This document shows positions 13,492 to 23,440 of a DNA stretch of 54,289 nucleotides, one piece after another. Every line of letters begins with the position of its first letter. Within the stretch, counting starts at the first letter, position 1. Under the pieces are notes generated by a model that did not search any database, was not told the DNA's origin, and saw only the letters and a list, made by a program, of their open reading frames with translations. The stretch lies in IMG/VR virus record IMGVR_UViG_3300027917_000056, positions 1 through 54,289 of that record; one strand, given 5' to 3'. The translations under genes were made by a program, and so were the position numbers. The stretch is from a virus.

Positions 13492-16400
13492 TCAGTTCTC
13501 TGGATCTATAACCATTTCCTCATGTATGTCTGGATCTATGGCCATCTCCGAATGTATATCCACCTCAATATCCACCCTTTGAGCCATCCAGCTAATTGAA
13601 CTCGTGCAGCTAGAGCTTGACTTCGAGCACTCGCTAGAACTCGACCAACTGGACTCGCATGACAGACTCGAAAAACTGGACCAAGAACTTGCACAGGACA
13701 GGCATGAGGAGGATGGGCTAGAGATGGACGACAGGCTGCTCAGAGAACTGGTACAGGAGAGGCTTGAAAAACTGGATGCGGAGCACATGGACTCCGAAGA
13801 CCAGGACGAGAGGGACGAGAGCGAGGAGAGGGACGAGGCACAGGAGAGGCTCGACCAGCTAGACTCAGAGCACACCGACTCCGAGGACTGGGAACTTTCG
13901 CAAGAGAGGCTCGAAAGGCTTGACTCGGAGCATACGCTCTCCGATGACCGGGAACTTTCGCAGGATAGACTGGAAAGGCTAGAGTGGGACGACTCGGAGC
14001 AGATACTTTCCGAGGACTGGGAACTCAGGCTGCTATGGGAGGAAAGGCTGGAGTGGCTTGACTCGGAGCAAACCGACTCAGAAGAGAGGCTGGAGGCACA
14101 ACTCAGGGACGACAGGCTTGACTCAGAACACACGGATTCTGAGGACCAGGAGGACAGACAACTGAACGATGAAAGGCTGGAAGGTGAAGATTTGCTCTCC
14201 TGGCTAGATGAACTAAAACTCGACTCACAAGACCAGCTCGACTCAGAGCATACACTCTCGGATGAGAGGGAAGAACGGGAACTGGCGCAGCTATGGCTTG
14301 ACAGTGAAGATTCAGAGCAGATTGATTCTGAAGATAGTGAACTCTGGCAACTCAGCGAGCTATAACTCGACTCCGAGCATACCGACTCGGATGAAAGGCT
14401 GGACAGGCTGGACGTACAGGATAGACTGGACAGGCTCGACTCGGAACATACGGACTCTGAGGACCAGGAGCTCGCACAACTCAGAGATGAGAGGCTGGAA
14501 AATGAGGATTCCGAGCAAATTGATTCGGACGATATTGAGCTGGGGCTACTCAGGGACGAGGGGCTGGAGAAGGACGAGGTACAGCTCTGCGAGGACAAAC
14601 TTGATAGCGAGGACTCCGAGCATACCGATTCTGAAGACCAGGAACTCAGGCACGAGAGACTTGAAAGCGAAGATTCCGAGCATATCGACTCCGATGACCA
14701 GGAAGAAATGCAGCTCAGGCTCGACAAGCTGGAAGGTGAAGATTTGCTCTCCTGACTGGAGGAGCTAAAACTCGACTCACAAGATAGACTAGACTCGGAA
14801 CATATACTCTCCGAAGAGAAGGACGAGACACAGGATAGACTTGACCAACTGGACTCGGAGCACACCGACTCCGAGGACCAAGAACTCAGGCAACTTGTGG
14901 ATGAGAGACTCGACAAACTGGATTCGGAGCATACCGATTCCGAGGACAGCGAAGAATGGGAGGATAGACTTGAAAAACTCGATGTAGAGCACACCGACTC
15001 TGAGGACAGCGAAGAACGGGAGCTGATGCAGCTATAGCTTGATAACGAAGATTCCGAGCAGACAGACTCCGAACTCCAAGAACTTGCACATGAGAGGCTT
15101 GACAGTGATGACTCAGAGCAAATCGATTCGGAAGAATACGAAGATAGCGATGAAATGCAGCTAAAACTTGACAACGAAGATTCCGAGCAGACAGACTCTG
15201 AAGATTCAGAAGAAGTGCATGACAGGGACGAATAACTGGACGCCGAGCAGACCGACTCCGAGGACTGCGAGCTGGTACAACTTAACGAGGACAGACTGGA
15301 CGTGGAGGAGGCTGACTCAACAGATTCCGAAGACCAAGAGGAAATGCAAGAGGCACTGGAGGTGCTGGATTCGGATGAGGTTGAAGATTCCGAAGAGTAG
15401 GAAGAGGTGGAACTTACCGAGGAGGTTGAGCTGTAGGATTCCCAATCGCAAACATCTACCAGAACATTGTCGAAGTACGCCGTATAGCCTTTGGTATCAC
15501 CAAACCAGTCGTGGGAACCAAGGTCTATAGCCTTAAAATTCTCACTGTGTGTACCGCCAAGGGTTCCTTCTGAAGTAATTGGGTATTCAGTGTCTACATT
15601 GTTTATTTGATCGACATTGTTTATTCGCCATGCCCACTCATTTGTTGAAGATAACCACTTCACTTGAATTACATAACGCTTATCCTCAACAACTGTTACA
15701 TTTGTATCCCTGTTATCCCTGACGGTCTTACTCTGGGAGTAGTCCCATACCCTGAAGATGACCTTGCTTCCATCATGCCAAATGACAAGACCCCAGAGAT
15801 ACCCCCCAGCATTGTCCGTTATAAGGCCGACGGTTGCTTGATCCCCACTGATAAATTCTGACAGATCAGTAAAAATCACCTCAAAACTATAATAGAAATC
15901 GGCTAAGTCAAATTGCCCAGTATTAAAAGCATTGGTTAATTCATTATCAGGAGCAATTATCTTTAGACATTCACTACCCCACCCAGGCGGACTGCCCACA
16001 TCTGCTGGATCAGCATTCTCGTCAATCGTTCCTGTTGTTAGGTTTTCCAACCAACCCGATTCATCGTACCCAGGAGTGCTTGTGTATTCGAATCGTTCTG
16101 TGAAAGTATCACACTGCAAGGAGCTGGAAGACTCGGACGACTGGCAGGAGACCGATGACTCGGAAGAATAGGACGAGGTACAGGAGGTCGAGGAGGTCGA
16201 GGAATAGGAGGAGACACAAGAGTAAGAGGAGGTCGAGCAGACAGACTCCGAAGAAGCCGATGAGGTACAACTCAACGAGGAGTAACTTGACTCCGAGCAT
16301 ACACTCTCCGAGGAACGGGAGGAAACGCAAGACAAGGACGAGAGGCTGGAAAGTGAAGAAGCCGAGCACAGGCTTTCGGAAGACCAGGACGAGAGACAAC

Positions 16401-18435
16401 TCAAACTCGATGGACTGGATTCGGAACAAACTGACTCGGATGACAGTGACGAGAATGACGAGGCACTACTATGAGATGACAGGCTAGAGGTTGAACAAAC
16501 TGACTCGGACGATAGTGACGAGAGACTGGAGAAACACGACCCTGAACTTTCTGAGCTTAGGCTACTCCAACTGGATTCCGAGCAGATAGATTCTGACGAC
16601 TCAGATGAGATGCACGAAAAACTGGAAAGACTGGACTGGCTGGATACACTGAGAATTGATTCGGGCCACCATACAATACTCTCCCGGTCCCTCCAAATGA
16701 TGCTCTCCCGATCTCTCCATACAATGCTCTCAGCAATGGCACCACTATACGATGAATAACTTGACAAGCTGGAAGTTGAGCATACACTCTCCGAGGACAT
16801 GGAACTTTGACACGAGGGGCTGGAGAGACTCGATTCCGAACAGACACTCTCCGAGGATGCGGAGGATAGGCTACTTAAGGATGATGGGCTAGATTCAGAG
16901 CACACACTCTCAGAAGAATATGAGGATAGGGAACTGAGACTGGACAGGCTAGACCAGCTCGACTCAGAACACACGCTCTCGGATGACTCGGAAGAATGGG
17001 ACGAGGTACAGCTCAGAGATGATAGGCTAGATTCTGAGCAGATCGATTCTGATGAGAGTGAGCTCTCGCAACTCAGGGATGACAGGCTGGAAACCGAGCA
17101 CACAGACTCTGAAGATTGGCTCGAACCTGAGGAAATCGACGATGTGCATGACATACTGGACGCTGACGAATACGAAGAGAACTCCACCGTAACGTCATCA
17201 ATAACCGTGGTTTCATTCCCCAGAGCCAGTGCAATCCACTTGCGCTCCGTTGCGCTTGCGGTTGTATAGTTGAGTGTCCATCCATCAGAATCCATGCTGA
17301 CAAAATCAGCGGCATGTATAAGAGTGCCATCGTTCTCATGCAAATATACGGCTCTATTTTCACAGCCAGATTGTGTATCACTAGTGTCCTGATCGTCTTC
17401 GTCTGCAATAGCGTGGCAATATTCACCTCCGTAATGGTCAAAGACGGATATACCAAAAACTCCAGAATATACACCAGTGGCTAAATAGTCGTATGCAGTT
17501 AGAGACGCAAGACCCTGCATCACGAAGATAGGCTTAAAACCAACACCAGTTTGTGAGTCGTCACCAGTGGAAGTTGGCGGCTGTGTTTGTAAGACCTTCT
17601 TATAATCAGAGCCAATGTCTAAGGCAAGATAGAACACATACTGAGATGCAGAATCACCTCCCCTTGTGTATATATCGAATCCATTTGAATTAAAGTTATC
17701 GAGTTCTGCGGTATACGGAGAAGCATCATTAAAAGTCTGATCGTAAATTCTGCCAGGACTGGTTGTGGCTCTTGTGTTGTTTATCGTGGTGTCTTCTGCG
17801 TCCTTTGCGCTGTGCTGCAAGACCATTTGTGAATCAGAGCCGTCATCCACTGCAAAGGCAAGGCCTAGAGTGGCATTAGCTATATATCCGGGTGTATCCA
17901 CTGCCGGATATAGTATGTTACCACAGATAACGACATCTGGTCTGAACCCAACATTAACAGATACATAGCTGTCTTGTGTAGCATGTATAGCTATGTTACC
18001 GACTGCTACGTTATTCAAACCACTAAAGAATACAGCAGTTACCAACGTACCAGCTACATAAGTAGCGTGGGTCGCATCCCAACTAATTCTCACGCCGTCG
18101 GTAATACCGGAATCATAACTCGCAGCGGCCTTCCATTGCCCAGTGCCATCACTGATGGATATACAAGAACTATCTATCGATTGCCGGTAAGTATCACTTG
18201 TACCTTGACCATGCTCTGCATCGATAGTCAAAGACCACTCATTGCTGCCCATGTCCGTGACGCCATAGCCTATGCTGGCATGATCTACCGTACCGTCAGC
18301 GGTAAGCGTATCCTTACCCCAAATAAACAAGACAGCATCAGGAGTGCCAAAACCAGAGATCGTGACATCCTGGGTTCCAGTGGCACCCCCACCCTTATTT
18401 GTAGCAAACCGGGTTATTTTGACATCAATGGCCAT
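13492..18435 (-). CDS. Giant Ser/Cys-repeat tail or fibre protein
   Basis: A 1647-residue protein. Residues ~1-420 are a beta-rich, Gly/Asp/Thr-rich domain of phage-structural type (MAIDVKITRFATNKGGGATG, later FKPIFVMQGLAS). About 420-565, 600-775 and 1000-1613 are blocks of SSxSS units with a regular ESVCSESSLSSLSC pattern. About 565-592 is a run of three ESIVW/RD repeats. About 778-998 is a concanavalin/laminin-G-like sandwich. The tail reads VDIEVDIHSEMAIDPDI. The frame stays open for 4.9 kb, so the repeats are under selection. It probably projects from the virion as a host-contact fibre; Ser and Cys density would allow heavy glycosylation and disulphide links. No signal peptide is seen. 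Confidence 0.6.
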   Translation of the reverse strand: MAIDVKITRFATNKGGGATGTQDVTISGFGTPDAVLFIWGKDTLTADGTVDHASIGYGVTDMGSNEWSLTIDAEHGQGTSDTYRQSIDSSCISISDGTGQWKAAASYDSGITDGVRISWDATHATYVAGTLVTAVFFSGLNNVAVGNIAIHATQDSYVSVNVGFRPDVVICGNILYPAVDTPGYIANATLGLAFAVDDGSDSQMVLQHSAKDAEDTTINNTRATTSPGRIYDQTFNDASPYTAELDNFNSNGFDIYTRGGDSASQYVFYLALDIGSDYKKVLQTQPPTSTGDDSQTGVGFKPIFVMQGLASLTAYDYLATGVYSGVFGISVFDHYGGEYCHAIADEDDQDTSDTQSGCENRAVYLHENDGTLIHAADFVSMDSDGWTLNYTTASATERKWIALALGNETTVIDDVTVEFSSYSSASSMSCTSSISSGSSQSSESVCSVSSLSSLSCESSLSSESICSESSLSSLSCTSSHSSESSESVCSESSWSSLSSLSSLSSYSSESVCSESSPSSLSSLSSASSESVCSESSLSSPSCQSSMSSESVCSTSSLSSYSSYSGAIAESIVWRDRESIIWRDRESIVWWPESILSVSSQSSLSSFSCISSESSESICSESSWSSLSSESSGSCFSSLSSLSSESVCSTSSLSSHSSASSFSSLSSESVCSESSPSSLSCLSSWSSESLCSASSLSSLSSLSCVSSRSSESVCSESSYSSLSCTSSASSESVCSTSSYSCVSSYSSTSSTSCTSSYSSESSVSCQSSESSSSLQCDTFTERFEYTSTPGYDESGWLENLTTGTIDENADPADVGSPPGWGSECLKIIAPDNELTNAFNTGQFDLADFYYSFEVIFTDLSEFISGDQATVGLITDNAGGYLWGLVIWHDGSKVIFRVWDYSQSKTVRDNRDTNVTVVEDKRYVIQVKWLSSTNEWAWRINNVDQINNVDTEYPITSEGTLGGTHSENFKAIDLGSHDWFGDTKGYTAYFDNVLVDVCDWESYSSTSSVSSTSSYSSESSTSSESSTSSASCISSWSSESVESASSTSSLSSLSCTSSQSSESVCSASSYSSLSCTSSESSESVCSESSLSSFSCISSLSSYSSESICSESSLSSLSCASSWSSESVCSESSLSSYSCISSRSSLSSESVCSTSSFSSLSSHSSLSSESVCSESSLSSLSSTSCLSSWSSESVCSESSWSSLSCVSSFSSESICSESSLSCESSFSSSSQESKSSPSSLSSLSCISSWSSESICSESSLSSLSCLSSWSSESVCSESSLSSLSSQSCTSSFSSPSSLSSPSSISSESICSESSFSSLSSLSCASSWSSESVCSESSLSSLSCTSSLSSLSSESVCSESSYSSLSCQSSLSSESICSESSLSSHSCASSRSSLSSESVCSESSWSCESSFSSSSQESKSSPSSLSSFSCLSSWSSESVCSESSLSSLSCASSLSSESVCSESSHSSLSSHSSLSSQSSESICSESSHSSLSSLSCESSRSSESVCSESSLSSLSCESSQSSESVCSESSWSSLSCASSLSSLSSLSSWSSESMCSASSFSSLSCTSSLSSLSSISSPSSSCLSCASSWSSFSSLSCESSWSSSSECSKSSSSCTSSISWMAQRVDIEVDIHSEMAIDPDIHEEMVIDPEN
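13595..17170 (-). repeat. Tandem Ser/Cys-coding repeats (three blocks)
   Basis: The blocks at about 13595-15440, 16105-16650 and 16750-17170 encode SS-x-SS modules of variable order, with ESVCSES recurring every 15-18 residues. On the plus strand they read as GACTCGGAGCA-like units. Codons vary between copies (TCC, AGC, TCG, AGT), so this is not a recent exact tandem duplication. The arrays are the natural place for length change by recombination, including with similar arrays at 19095-19415 and 41225-42080. Confidence 0.75.
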
Positions 18436-18740
18436 TAAATCCCCAGCCTTGTTTTGAATGCAGTTTTAGTTGTATATTTGGCTCCATGTGCAGCCATGAG
18501 CATTACGGCATCGAACTCCAAGGCAAACTGTATCTTGTCGGCCTTCGTTCCCAATGCGTCAATGGCATCACAAAGCGCATTAAGATCAGCCTGTGCCTCC
18601 GTATCCAAAGACCAATAGGCTATGATCTGAGCCCGTGTGGTCTGTCCGGCCATGTAGTCTATAATGGCGGCGGCGAACGCATGAACAGCAATATTGGGCT
18701 CCATATCCTCTGGGAAAAGCCTGTCGAACAAGTCAGCCAT
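18435..18740 (-). CDS. Small conserved helical protein of the tail region
   Basis: A 101-residue helical protein (MADLFDRLFPEDMEPNIAVH..., GQTTRAQIIAYWSLDTEAQ, then ALGTKADKIQF). Small proteins with an I..HAF.AAI.DY..G.TT..QI pattern occur beside phage tail-fibre genes; the function is not known. Its stop overlaps the giant protein's start by one base, implying coupling with that gene. It could be a fibre chaperone or a stoichiometric partner; that is only inference from position. Confidence 0.45.
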   Translation of the reverse strand: MADLFDRLFPEDMEPNIAVHAFAAAIIDYMAGQTTRAQIIAYWSLDTEAQADLNALCDAIDALGTKADKIQFALEFDAVMLMAAHGAKYTTKTAFKTRLGI

Positions 18741-18757
18741 AACTCAATCCCTCCTTC

Positions 18758-19885
18758 TTACTTGACCAGACGTATCTTTATAAATCCGGTACTTGTGAAC
18801 TTTGTTCCGTACTCATGCCAAGTGTCAGCCTCACAGTTTGCTGCCGTAGTGCCAGTTTTGTAGTAGATCGTCGGAGTTGGACCACTTCCACCACCACCAT
18901 ATTTATCAAGGCTGACTACTACCACACCAGAGCCCAAATACCATGTCTCAGATATTCCCTCATCTGAAACTACCAACAGAGAAAGAGTCTCTCCGTCCCC
19001 AGAGCCACTAACCACTCCGTCACCCGTCCAATGATCTGAAAAGGTTCTCTTGTGGTCCTCTGCTACTGCCGTACTATGACCCCAGCAGACTGTACCGATT
19101 ATCTGAGAAGAATATGAGGACCAAGACGAAAGGCAACTCAGACTAGACAGGCTGGACTCCGAACACACGGACTCCGAAGATTGGGAGGAAAGGCTAGAGG
19201 TACTGCTCAGGGACGATAGGCTCGACTCGGAGCAGACGGACTCGGAAGATTGGGATGAGGTACTGCTCAGGGACGATAGGCTAGATTCTGAGCATACGCT
19301 CTCGGAAGAGAGGGACGAATATGAAGACGTACTCGAAAAACTTGACTCGGACGACAGAGAGGATAGGGAGGACAGGGACGACAGGGACGATAAGGACGAC
19401 AGCGAGGACTCGGAACTCTCCTCCAAAGTACCGACTGTGCGAACGTCCCATATGCGAATATCTACAGGATCGGCAGGACCGATTAGGTCAAAAGTAATTC
19501 TTACTTGTAGTTGGGAAAGATCCTGACTTGCTGAGAGGGTTTCTGTTACGGTTTCTGCGGTTGTGGCACGGTTGGCGGAATCGTTTGAGTAATTTCCTTG
19601 CGGAGTGTTAGTAATTTTGTTCCATGCACCACCGCCATTTGTAGAAAACTCAATACACCACTTGTCGTTACCAGTTCCAACATCCGTGGACCACTTGACA
19701 TACAAGGTAAGGGCTGAGTATGAGGCGGAGGCCGCAGCCCAGTTGTAAAAGCGTATAGCAGGAGTATAGTCGTTATCAATATTGTCATAGCCATAATCCG
19801 CGTCATTAGCATTGTAACACTGCGTCGGATTGGTCCACCCGCTACTGTCCGCATGACTCTGTGGTCTTCTGATTTCGTCGGCCAA
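18758..19885 (-). CDS. Second Ser/Cys-repeat fibre-like protein
   Basis: A 375-residue protein in three parts: ~1-155 a beta-rich domain (TPAIRFYNWAAASASYSALT...), ~157-263 a Ser/Cys repeat block with the same ESVCSESSLSSLSS units as the giant protein, and ~264-375 a beta domain with a Gly-rich turn and FTSTGFIKIRLVK at the end. It starts at a TTG at 19885, with GAGGGAG nine bases ahead. It looks like a shorter relative using the same linker type, with different end domains, and may form a second fibre or a bridge to the giant protein. Confidence 0.6.
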   Translation of the reverse strand: MADEIRRPQSHADSSGWTNPTQCYNANDADYGYDNIDNDYTPAIRFYNWAAASASYSALTLYVKWSTDVGTGNDKWCIEFSTNGGGAWNKITNTPQGNYSNDSANRATTAETVTETLSASQDLSQLQVRITFDLIGPADPVDIRIWDVRTVGTLEESSESSLSSLSSLSSLSSLSSLSSESSFSSTSSYSSLSSESVCSESSLSSLSSTSSQSSESVCSESSLSSLSSTSSLSSQSSESVCSESSLSSLSCLSSWSSYSSQIIGTVCWGHSTAVAEDHKRTFSDHWTGDGVVSGSGDGETLSLLVVSDEGISETWYLGSGVVVVSLDKYGGGGSGPTPTIYYKTGTTAANCEADTWHEYGTKFTSTGFIKIRLVK

Positions 19886-20033
19886 GGTCTAAACTCCCTC
19901 AGACATTCGGTACGGACACCCCGCACAAGGCCCCTCCTCTTTTATGGTACTGTGCGTGTGACTTCGCTAATTCTATCTAAATACTACAACTGACCTCCTA
20001 TTTCATTGCGCTGCTGGACACCGATCAGCCAAA

Positions 20034-21506
20034 TCACTGTATCGTACCTCCAGATACAGAAGTGCCAAAAATATTTGTCAGCCCTTCATATTCATATGCG
20101 CCGATGTCCCAATCAGAACCCTGGGGTCTAGTAACAAGATCTGGAACAGGCCAAGTAGCATTCATACCAATACCAATAGTAAAATACGAACTCAATGATG
20201 TCCCGGCATTTATAGTTGGTGCCGTTGATTGAGGAAAAAGAATTGAGCAGGGAGTATGTAATTGAGGATCTGTGCCTGTCACGGTATAGGTACCGGTTGA
20301 ATAATCGGACCCGCTGATGATATTGCCAGATTCTCCACTGCCAGCATTATAGAAATAATTGTAATCGTCCGTAACATTAGCCATGTCTTCGCTAGAACAA
20401 TCCTCGTACACACAATACACATAACCATTAGCGTCCGTATCTTCGACTCGAATGATATTATTTTTGATCTCTACATAACCAGTCGAATATGATCCAGTAA
20501 CAAATCCCAACCCGGCTTTCATCAACTCACTACTTGTATCGGAACCTTTCATACAGATCGTATTATTGTAAATTCTAACTGGAGTTCCGCTGGATGCACC
20601 AGGCTGATGAATTCGAATCACAAGCCGCCAATCGGCTTTGCTGGCAGATGTGTTTTTTGTTGTAGTGAAAATATTATTGTACACTTGTAGATCTTCAACA
20701 TTATATACGCCTTCCGAACCCTCAATATCTATGCCAGATACATAATTAGCCCCTGCAAAAAAGTTATTATATACTCTCACTCCAGATAAATCGCTATTGG
20801 AAGATCCTCTAACAATAACATCTGACTTCTCTGCATTTGCTTCCAAATAATTGCCATATATTTCACTATTATCAGCACCCTCTTGAACAAAAATACAATT
20901 CGATGCGTCATTCATATTGGCAATATAGTTATATCGTATTATCGTGGATGCCGCATCCGTCCAGACTCCATGTTCACCATATCCACCTATTGCGTTAGTA
21001 ATGGTATTACTATCTATAACACTACCACTACCACCGCCCACATATATACCTGGACCATCATAATTGTTTATAGTACAATTAGAAATTGTAGACGCTATCT
21101 CTATTTGTATAATCGGGTCAGATGTAGTCCTTGCACCAGAACTTGTAAAAGCCAATGAATCTATTAGCATACCTCCACTATCGATACGGAAACCATCACC
21201 AGACCCAGAGGCAGTTATGGTGCAACTATTCCCAGACCATAATTGTAGCGTAACATTCTTCGAAATATCCCAATAGAAAGTTCCGGATATGGTTTCTGAG
21301 CCCTTGATATTGATAATATCACCACTTGCGTTACATCCAGAATCACATCCTGTTTTCATGTTTGATAGAGTATTCCATGGATCACCCATGCTTCCATCCC
21401 CATTGGAAACCGCATCAAGATCACAATACCAAGTCGATGCACATACATTTGATATGAAAATCCAATATAAAAGTAAAAAGGAATATCTAATCAAACATTT
21501 ACTCAT
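20034..21506 (-). CDS. Secreted right-handed beta-helix protein
   Basis: A 490-residue protein with an N-terminal Sec-type signal (MSKCLIRYSFLLLYWIFISN, likely cut after VCAS). It has a long series of N/G-rich coils: SNCTINNYDGPGIYV, SVIDSNTITNAIGG, STIIRYNYIANM, SEIYGNYLEAN, VRVYNNFFAG and LQVYNNIF. This is the parallel beta-helix of pectate-lyase-like and adhesin proteins, used by phages for sugar-binding or sugar-cutting spikes. A cleavable signal on a phage spike is unusual and suggests export to the host surface. Catalytic acids cannot be picked by eye. GAGGTGAAAT precedes the ATG. Confidence 0.65.
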   Translation of the reverse strand: MSKCLIRYSFLLLYWIFISNVCASTWYCDLDAVSNGDGSMGDPWNTLSNMKTGCDSGCNASGDIINIKGSETISGTFYWDISKNVTLQLWSGNSCTITASGSGDGFRIDSGGMLIDSLAFTSSGARTTSDPIIQIEIASTISNCTINNYDGPGIYVGGGSGSVIDSNTITNAIGGYGEHGVWTDAASTIIRYNYIANMNDASNCIFVQEGADNSEIYGNYLEANAEKSDVIVRGSSNSDLSGVRVYNNFFAGANYVSGIDIEGSEGVYNVEDLQVYNNIFTTTKNTSASKADWRLVIRIHQPGASSGTPVRIYNNTICMKGSDTSSELMKAGLGFVTGSYSTGYVEIKNNIIRVEDTDANGYVYCVYEDCSSEDMANVTDDYNYFYNAGSGESGNIISGSDYSTGTYTVTGTDPQLHTPCSILFPQSTAPTINAGTSLSSYFTIGIGMNATWPVPDLVTRPQGSDWDIGAYEYEGLTNIFGTSVSGGTIQ

Positions 21507-21509
21507 ATT

Positions 21510-22253
21510 TCACCTCGGGTCAGAATCATCGAATATGAAATCATCTAAATCGATAAGCAAACTTGTATCACTTACGGTAGCCGTTGTAGTAACACCAAAC
21601 TCTATTTCATCAACACCATTATAACTAGAAGTATTCAAGGAGTTAGAATTGCCAGTGCCTGATTGCCAAGATCCATCGTAAACAAACAACTGAACAGCGC
21701 CATCCGAAACTCCTATCTTGTAATGGACTGCAATCGGATATTCTGTTGCAGTAGAAATGTCAGCAGGATAATAATATGGATTCGTCCCTTGTGCTGAGAC
21801 CATGCGAAAACCCCGCCAGTTTTGACTGGCATTTGAAATCGCACGAACACTATATTGCAGAACATCAGAATTATCAAAAGTCTCTACATGATAGATATAT
21901 TTATCAGCTCCTAATGAACCTTCTCGATTAGCCTCCCAAGTAAAATATATCCAACTATCTGTTTGATCACCCCCCAAATCCTCTTCAATCCAAGCTCCAG
22001 ATGTACTGTTATAAGTAATACGCATCTGATTGTTCAATATACTAATAGTTGATGTTCCCTCCTCTGTCTCGGAATCCCAAGGCCCTCCAACAGTTGCACT
22101 ATTACTACGGTTGAAATCATCCGAAAAAACATAAGCAGGTGCCTCCATAGCTCCACCTACAATCACTGGATTGATCCACGCCTCGGACTCCGTACAACCT
22201 GAAACCAACGGTATGCAAAGGAAAGCCAAGATAAATATGTATGTTGATTTCAT
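21510..22253 (-). CDS. Lipoprotein with a concanavalin-like domain
   Basis: A 247-residue protein beginning MKSTYIFILAFLCIPLVSGC; V-S-G-C is a lipobox with the lipidated Cys at residue 20 and Thr at +2, which in Gram-negative hosts favours the outer membrane. After a short linker a sandwich domain begins with YVFSDDFNRSN and includes LNNQMRITYNS. The frame runs 41 codons further upstream without need; AGGAGG eight bases before ATG 22253 fixes the start. A phage-encoded surface lipoprotein would alter the host envelope, for example as receptor masking or superinfection exclusion; that is inference. Confidence 0.65.
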   Translation of the reverse strand: MKSTYIFILAFLCIPLVSGCTESEAWINPVIVGGAMEAPAYVFSDDFNRSNSATVGGPWDSETEEGTSTISILNNQMRITYNSTSGAWIEEDLGGDQTDSWIYFTWEANREGSLGADKYIYHVETFDNSDVLQYSVRAISNASQNWRGFRMVSAQGTNPYYYPADISTATEYPIAVHYKIGVSDGAVQLFVYDGSWQSGTGNSNSLNTSSYNGVDEIEFGVTTTATVSDTSLLIDLDDFIFDDSDPR

Positions 22254-22273
22254 GTGTCCATCCTCCTCATTTT

Positions 22274-23440
22274 CTAATCTCCCACCGTGGTTGTATATTC
22301 CATCTTCATACCCAAGAAGTGCAAAGTAGCTACTGCCGTGGTTGTACCGCCTGCATCTAACTGCACTCTCCACCACAGACTATCCCCAGCCGCACAGGTA
22401 CCTGCACAAGTTACGACATCGGAGGTTGTATGATCCACTCCATTTGAACCTGTTACGTTCGTATCGTCTATAGCCACCTCCGATCCCCATGTGGAACTTG
22501 GCACTTCTGTAGCCCCTCGACATTGACAACAAACATCAGAATGCAGAGCTGCCGTATCCGCAGCAGTTTGCAAATATTCCAATTCAAAAGTCACAGTACC
22601 AGCATTCCACGAATCAGGCATGATAATGTGTCCATACATGGATGAGCCGTCATTATCAGCACATTTTATCGTGTACTGTACAGGTCCAGAGTTTATGGTC
22701 ACTTTTGCAGGATTAGCGCACTGTGTACCATCGGCCACAATACCGGCTCCAGACCAAAAGGCAGATGTAACGATATTGTCCAATACACAGGCATCCTCCC
22801 CCGAACACGTAAAATCTCCAAAATCTTCACTCTGCAAATCTTCGTCACCGACAAGTCCTGTAGCCGTAAAAGCACTTGAAACGGTAGCTCCGGCAGTGGC
22901 ATTAAAAGGCTTTATGCTATCAACTGTCTCGGAAACACCGTCAAGCTCCACATAAGTCTGATTTTCTCCCCCACTATCCTCCACACCTAAATACATAATA
23001 ATGTCGTTCGTACCACCCGAACTATTCGCATAGACTTTTCCGGTGCCCGCATCATTGTCTGAATCCCTGAGTGTAACTGTAGGATCTGCACTTGGTAAGG
23101 AACTCAAATCGTCCCCATTGACATTAAGTAATACCCAACGGCAATTTGCTCCACAAGTACCGTCCGTATCAACATCTATTATCTGTGGACATGGCGATTC
23201 GCTGGTTTCACTGGCTCCGGAGTCTGCGTCCAAGACATATACACAGAAATCCCCGTCAGTGGTTACGACAAATCCACCGTCCCCATCTGCCAAGTTGTTT
23301 CCACTTATGCCGTCCAGGGAAGTGCTTGTGCCGCCAGTCAACGAATCCGCAGGCCAAAAACTGATCGTAGCCATAGCCGGAACAGCCAATAAGATACAAG
23401 CAAAAATGGCAATTATCTTACTCATCCATAGTTTTTTCAT
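22274..23440 (-). CDS. Secreted Cys-containing beta protein
   Basis: A 388-residue protein starting MKKLWMSKIIAIFACILLAV and ending its signal at PAMA-TIS. The mature part is Asp/Gly/Ser/Thr-rich with scattered Cys pairs (CVYVLDADSG, TCGANCRWVL, VCCQCRGA), which suit disulphides outside the cytoplasm. No family recognised. It starts within the end of the small membrane-protein gene and lies just before the lipoprotein, so three exported proteins are made in a row. The upstream extension to 23566 is rejected because it overlaps that small gene. Confidence 0.6.
   Translation of the reverse strand: MKKLWMSKIIAIFACILLAVPAMATISFWPADSLTGGTSTSLDGISGNNLADGDGGFVVTTDGDFCVYVLDADSGASETSESPCPQIIDVDTDGTCGANCRWVLLNVNGDDLSSLPSADPTVTLRDSDNDAGTGKVYANSSGGTNDIIMYLGVEDSGGENQTYVELDGVSETVDSIKPFNATAGATVSSAFTATGLVGDEDLQSEDFGDFTCSGEDACVLDNIVTSAFWSGAGIVADGTQCANPAKVTINSGPVQYTIKCADNDGSSMYGHIIMPDSWNAGTVTFELEYLQTAADTAALHSDVCCQCRGATEVPSSTWGSEVAIDDTNVTGSNGVDHTTSDVVTCAGTCAAGDSLWWRVQLDAGGTTTAVATLHFLGMKMEYTTTVGD

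Noticed and set aside
13604-14768. Plus-strand Asp/Glu/Leu/Arg-rich open frames over the giant repeat gene
   Set aside because: Reverse-complement image of Ser codons (GAC/GAG/CTC); no ribosome site and no domains.
13595-17170. Possible CRISPR or satellite array
   Set aside because: Periodic, but repeats are not identical, have no fixed spacers, and lie inside one long open frame as protein repeats; no cas genes.
13492-18435. Diversity-generating retroelement hypervariable target
   Set aside because: No reverse transcriptase, no template repeat and no adenine-biased variable block was seen.
19546-19926. Short frame overlapping the second Ser-rich gene, GTG at 19926
   Set aside because: Low-quality Arg/Pro/Met-rich protein in a shadow frame of a clear gene.
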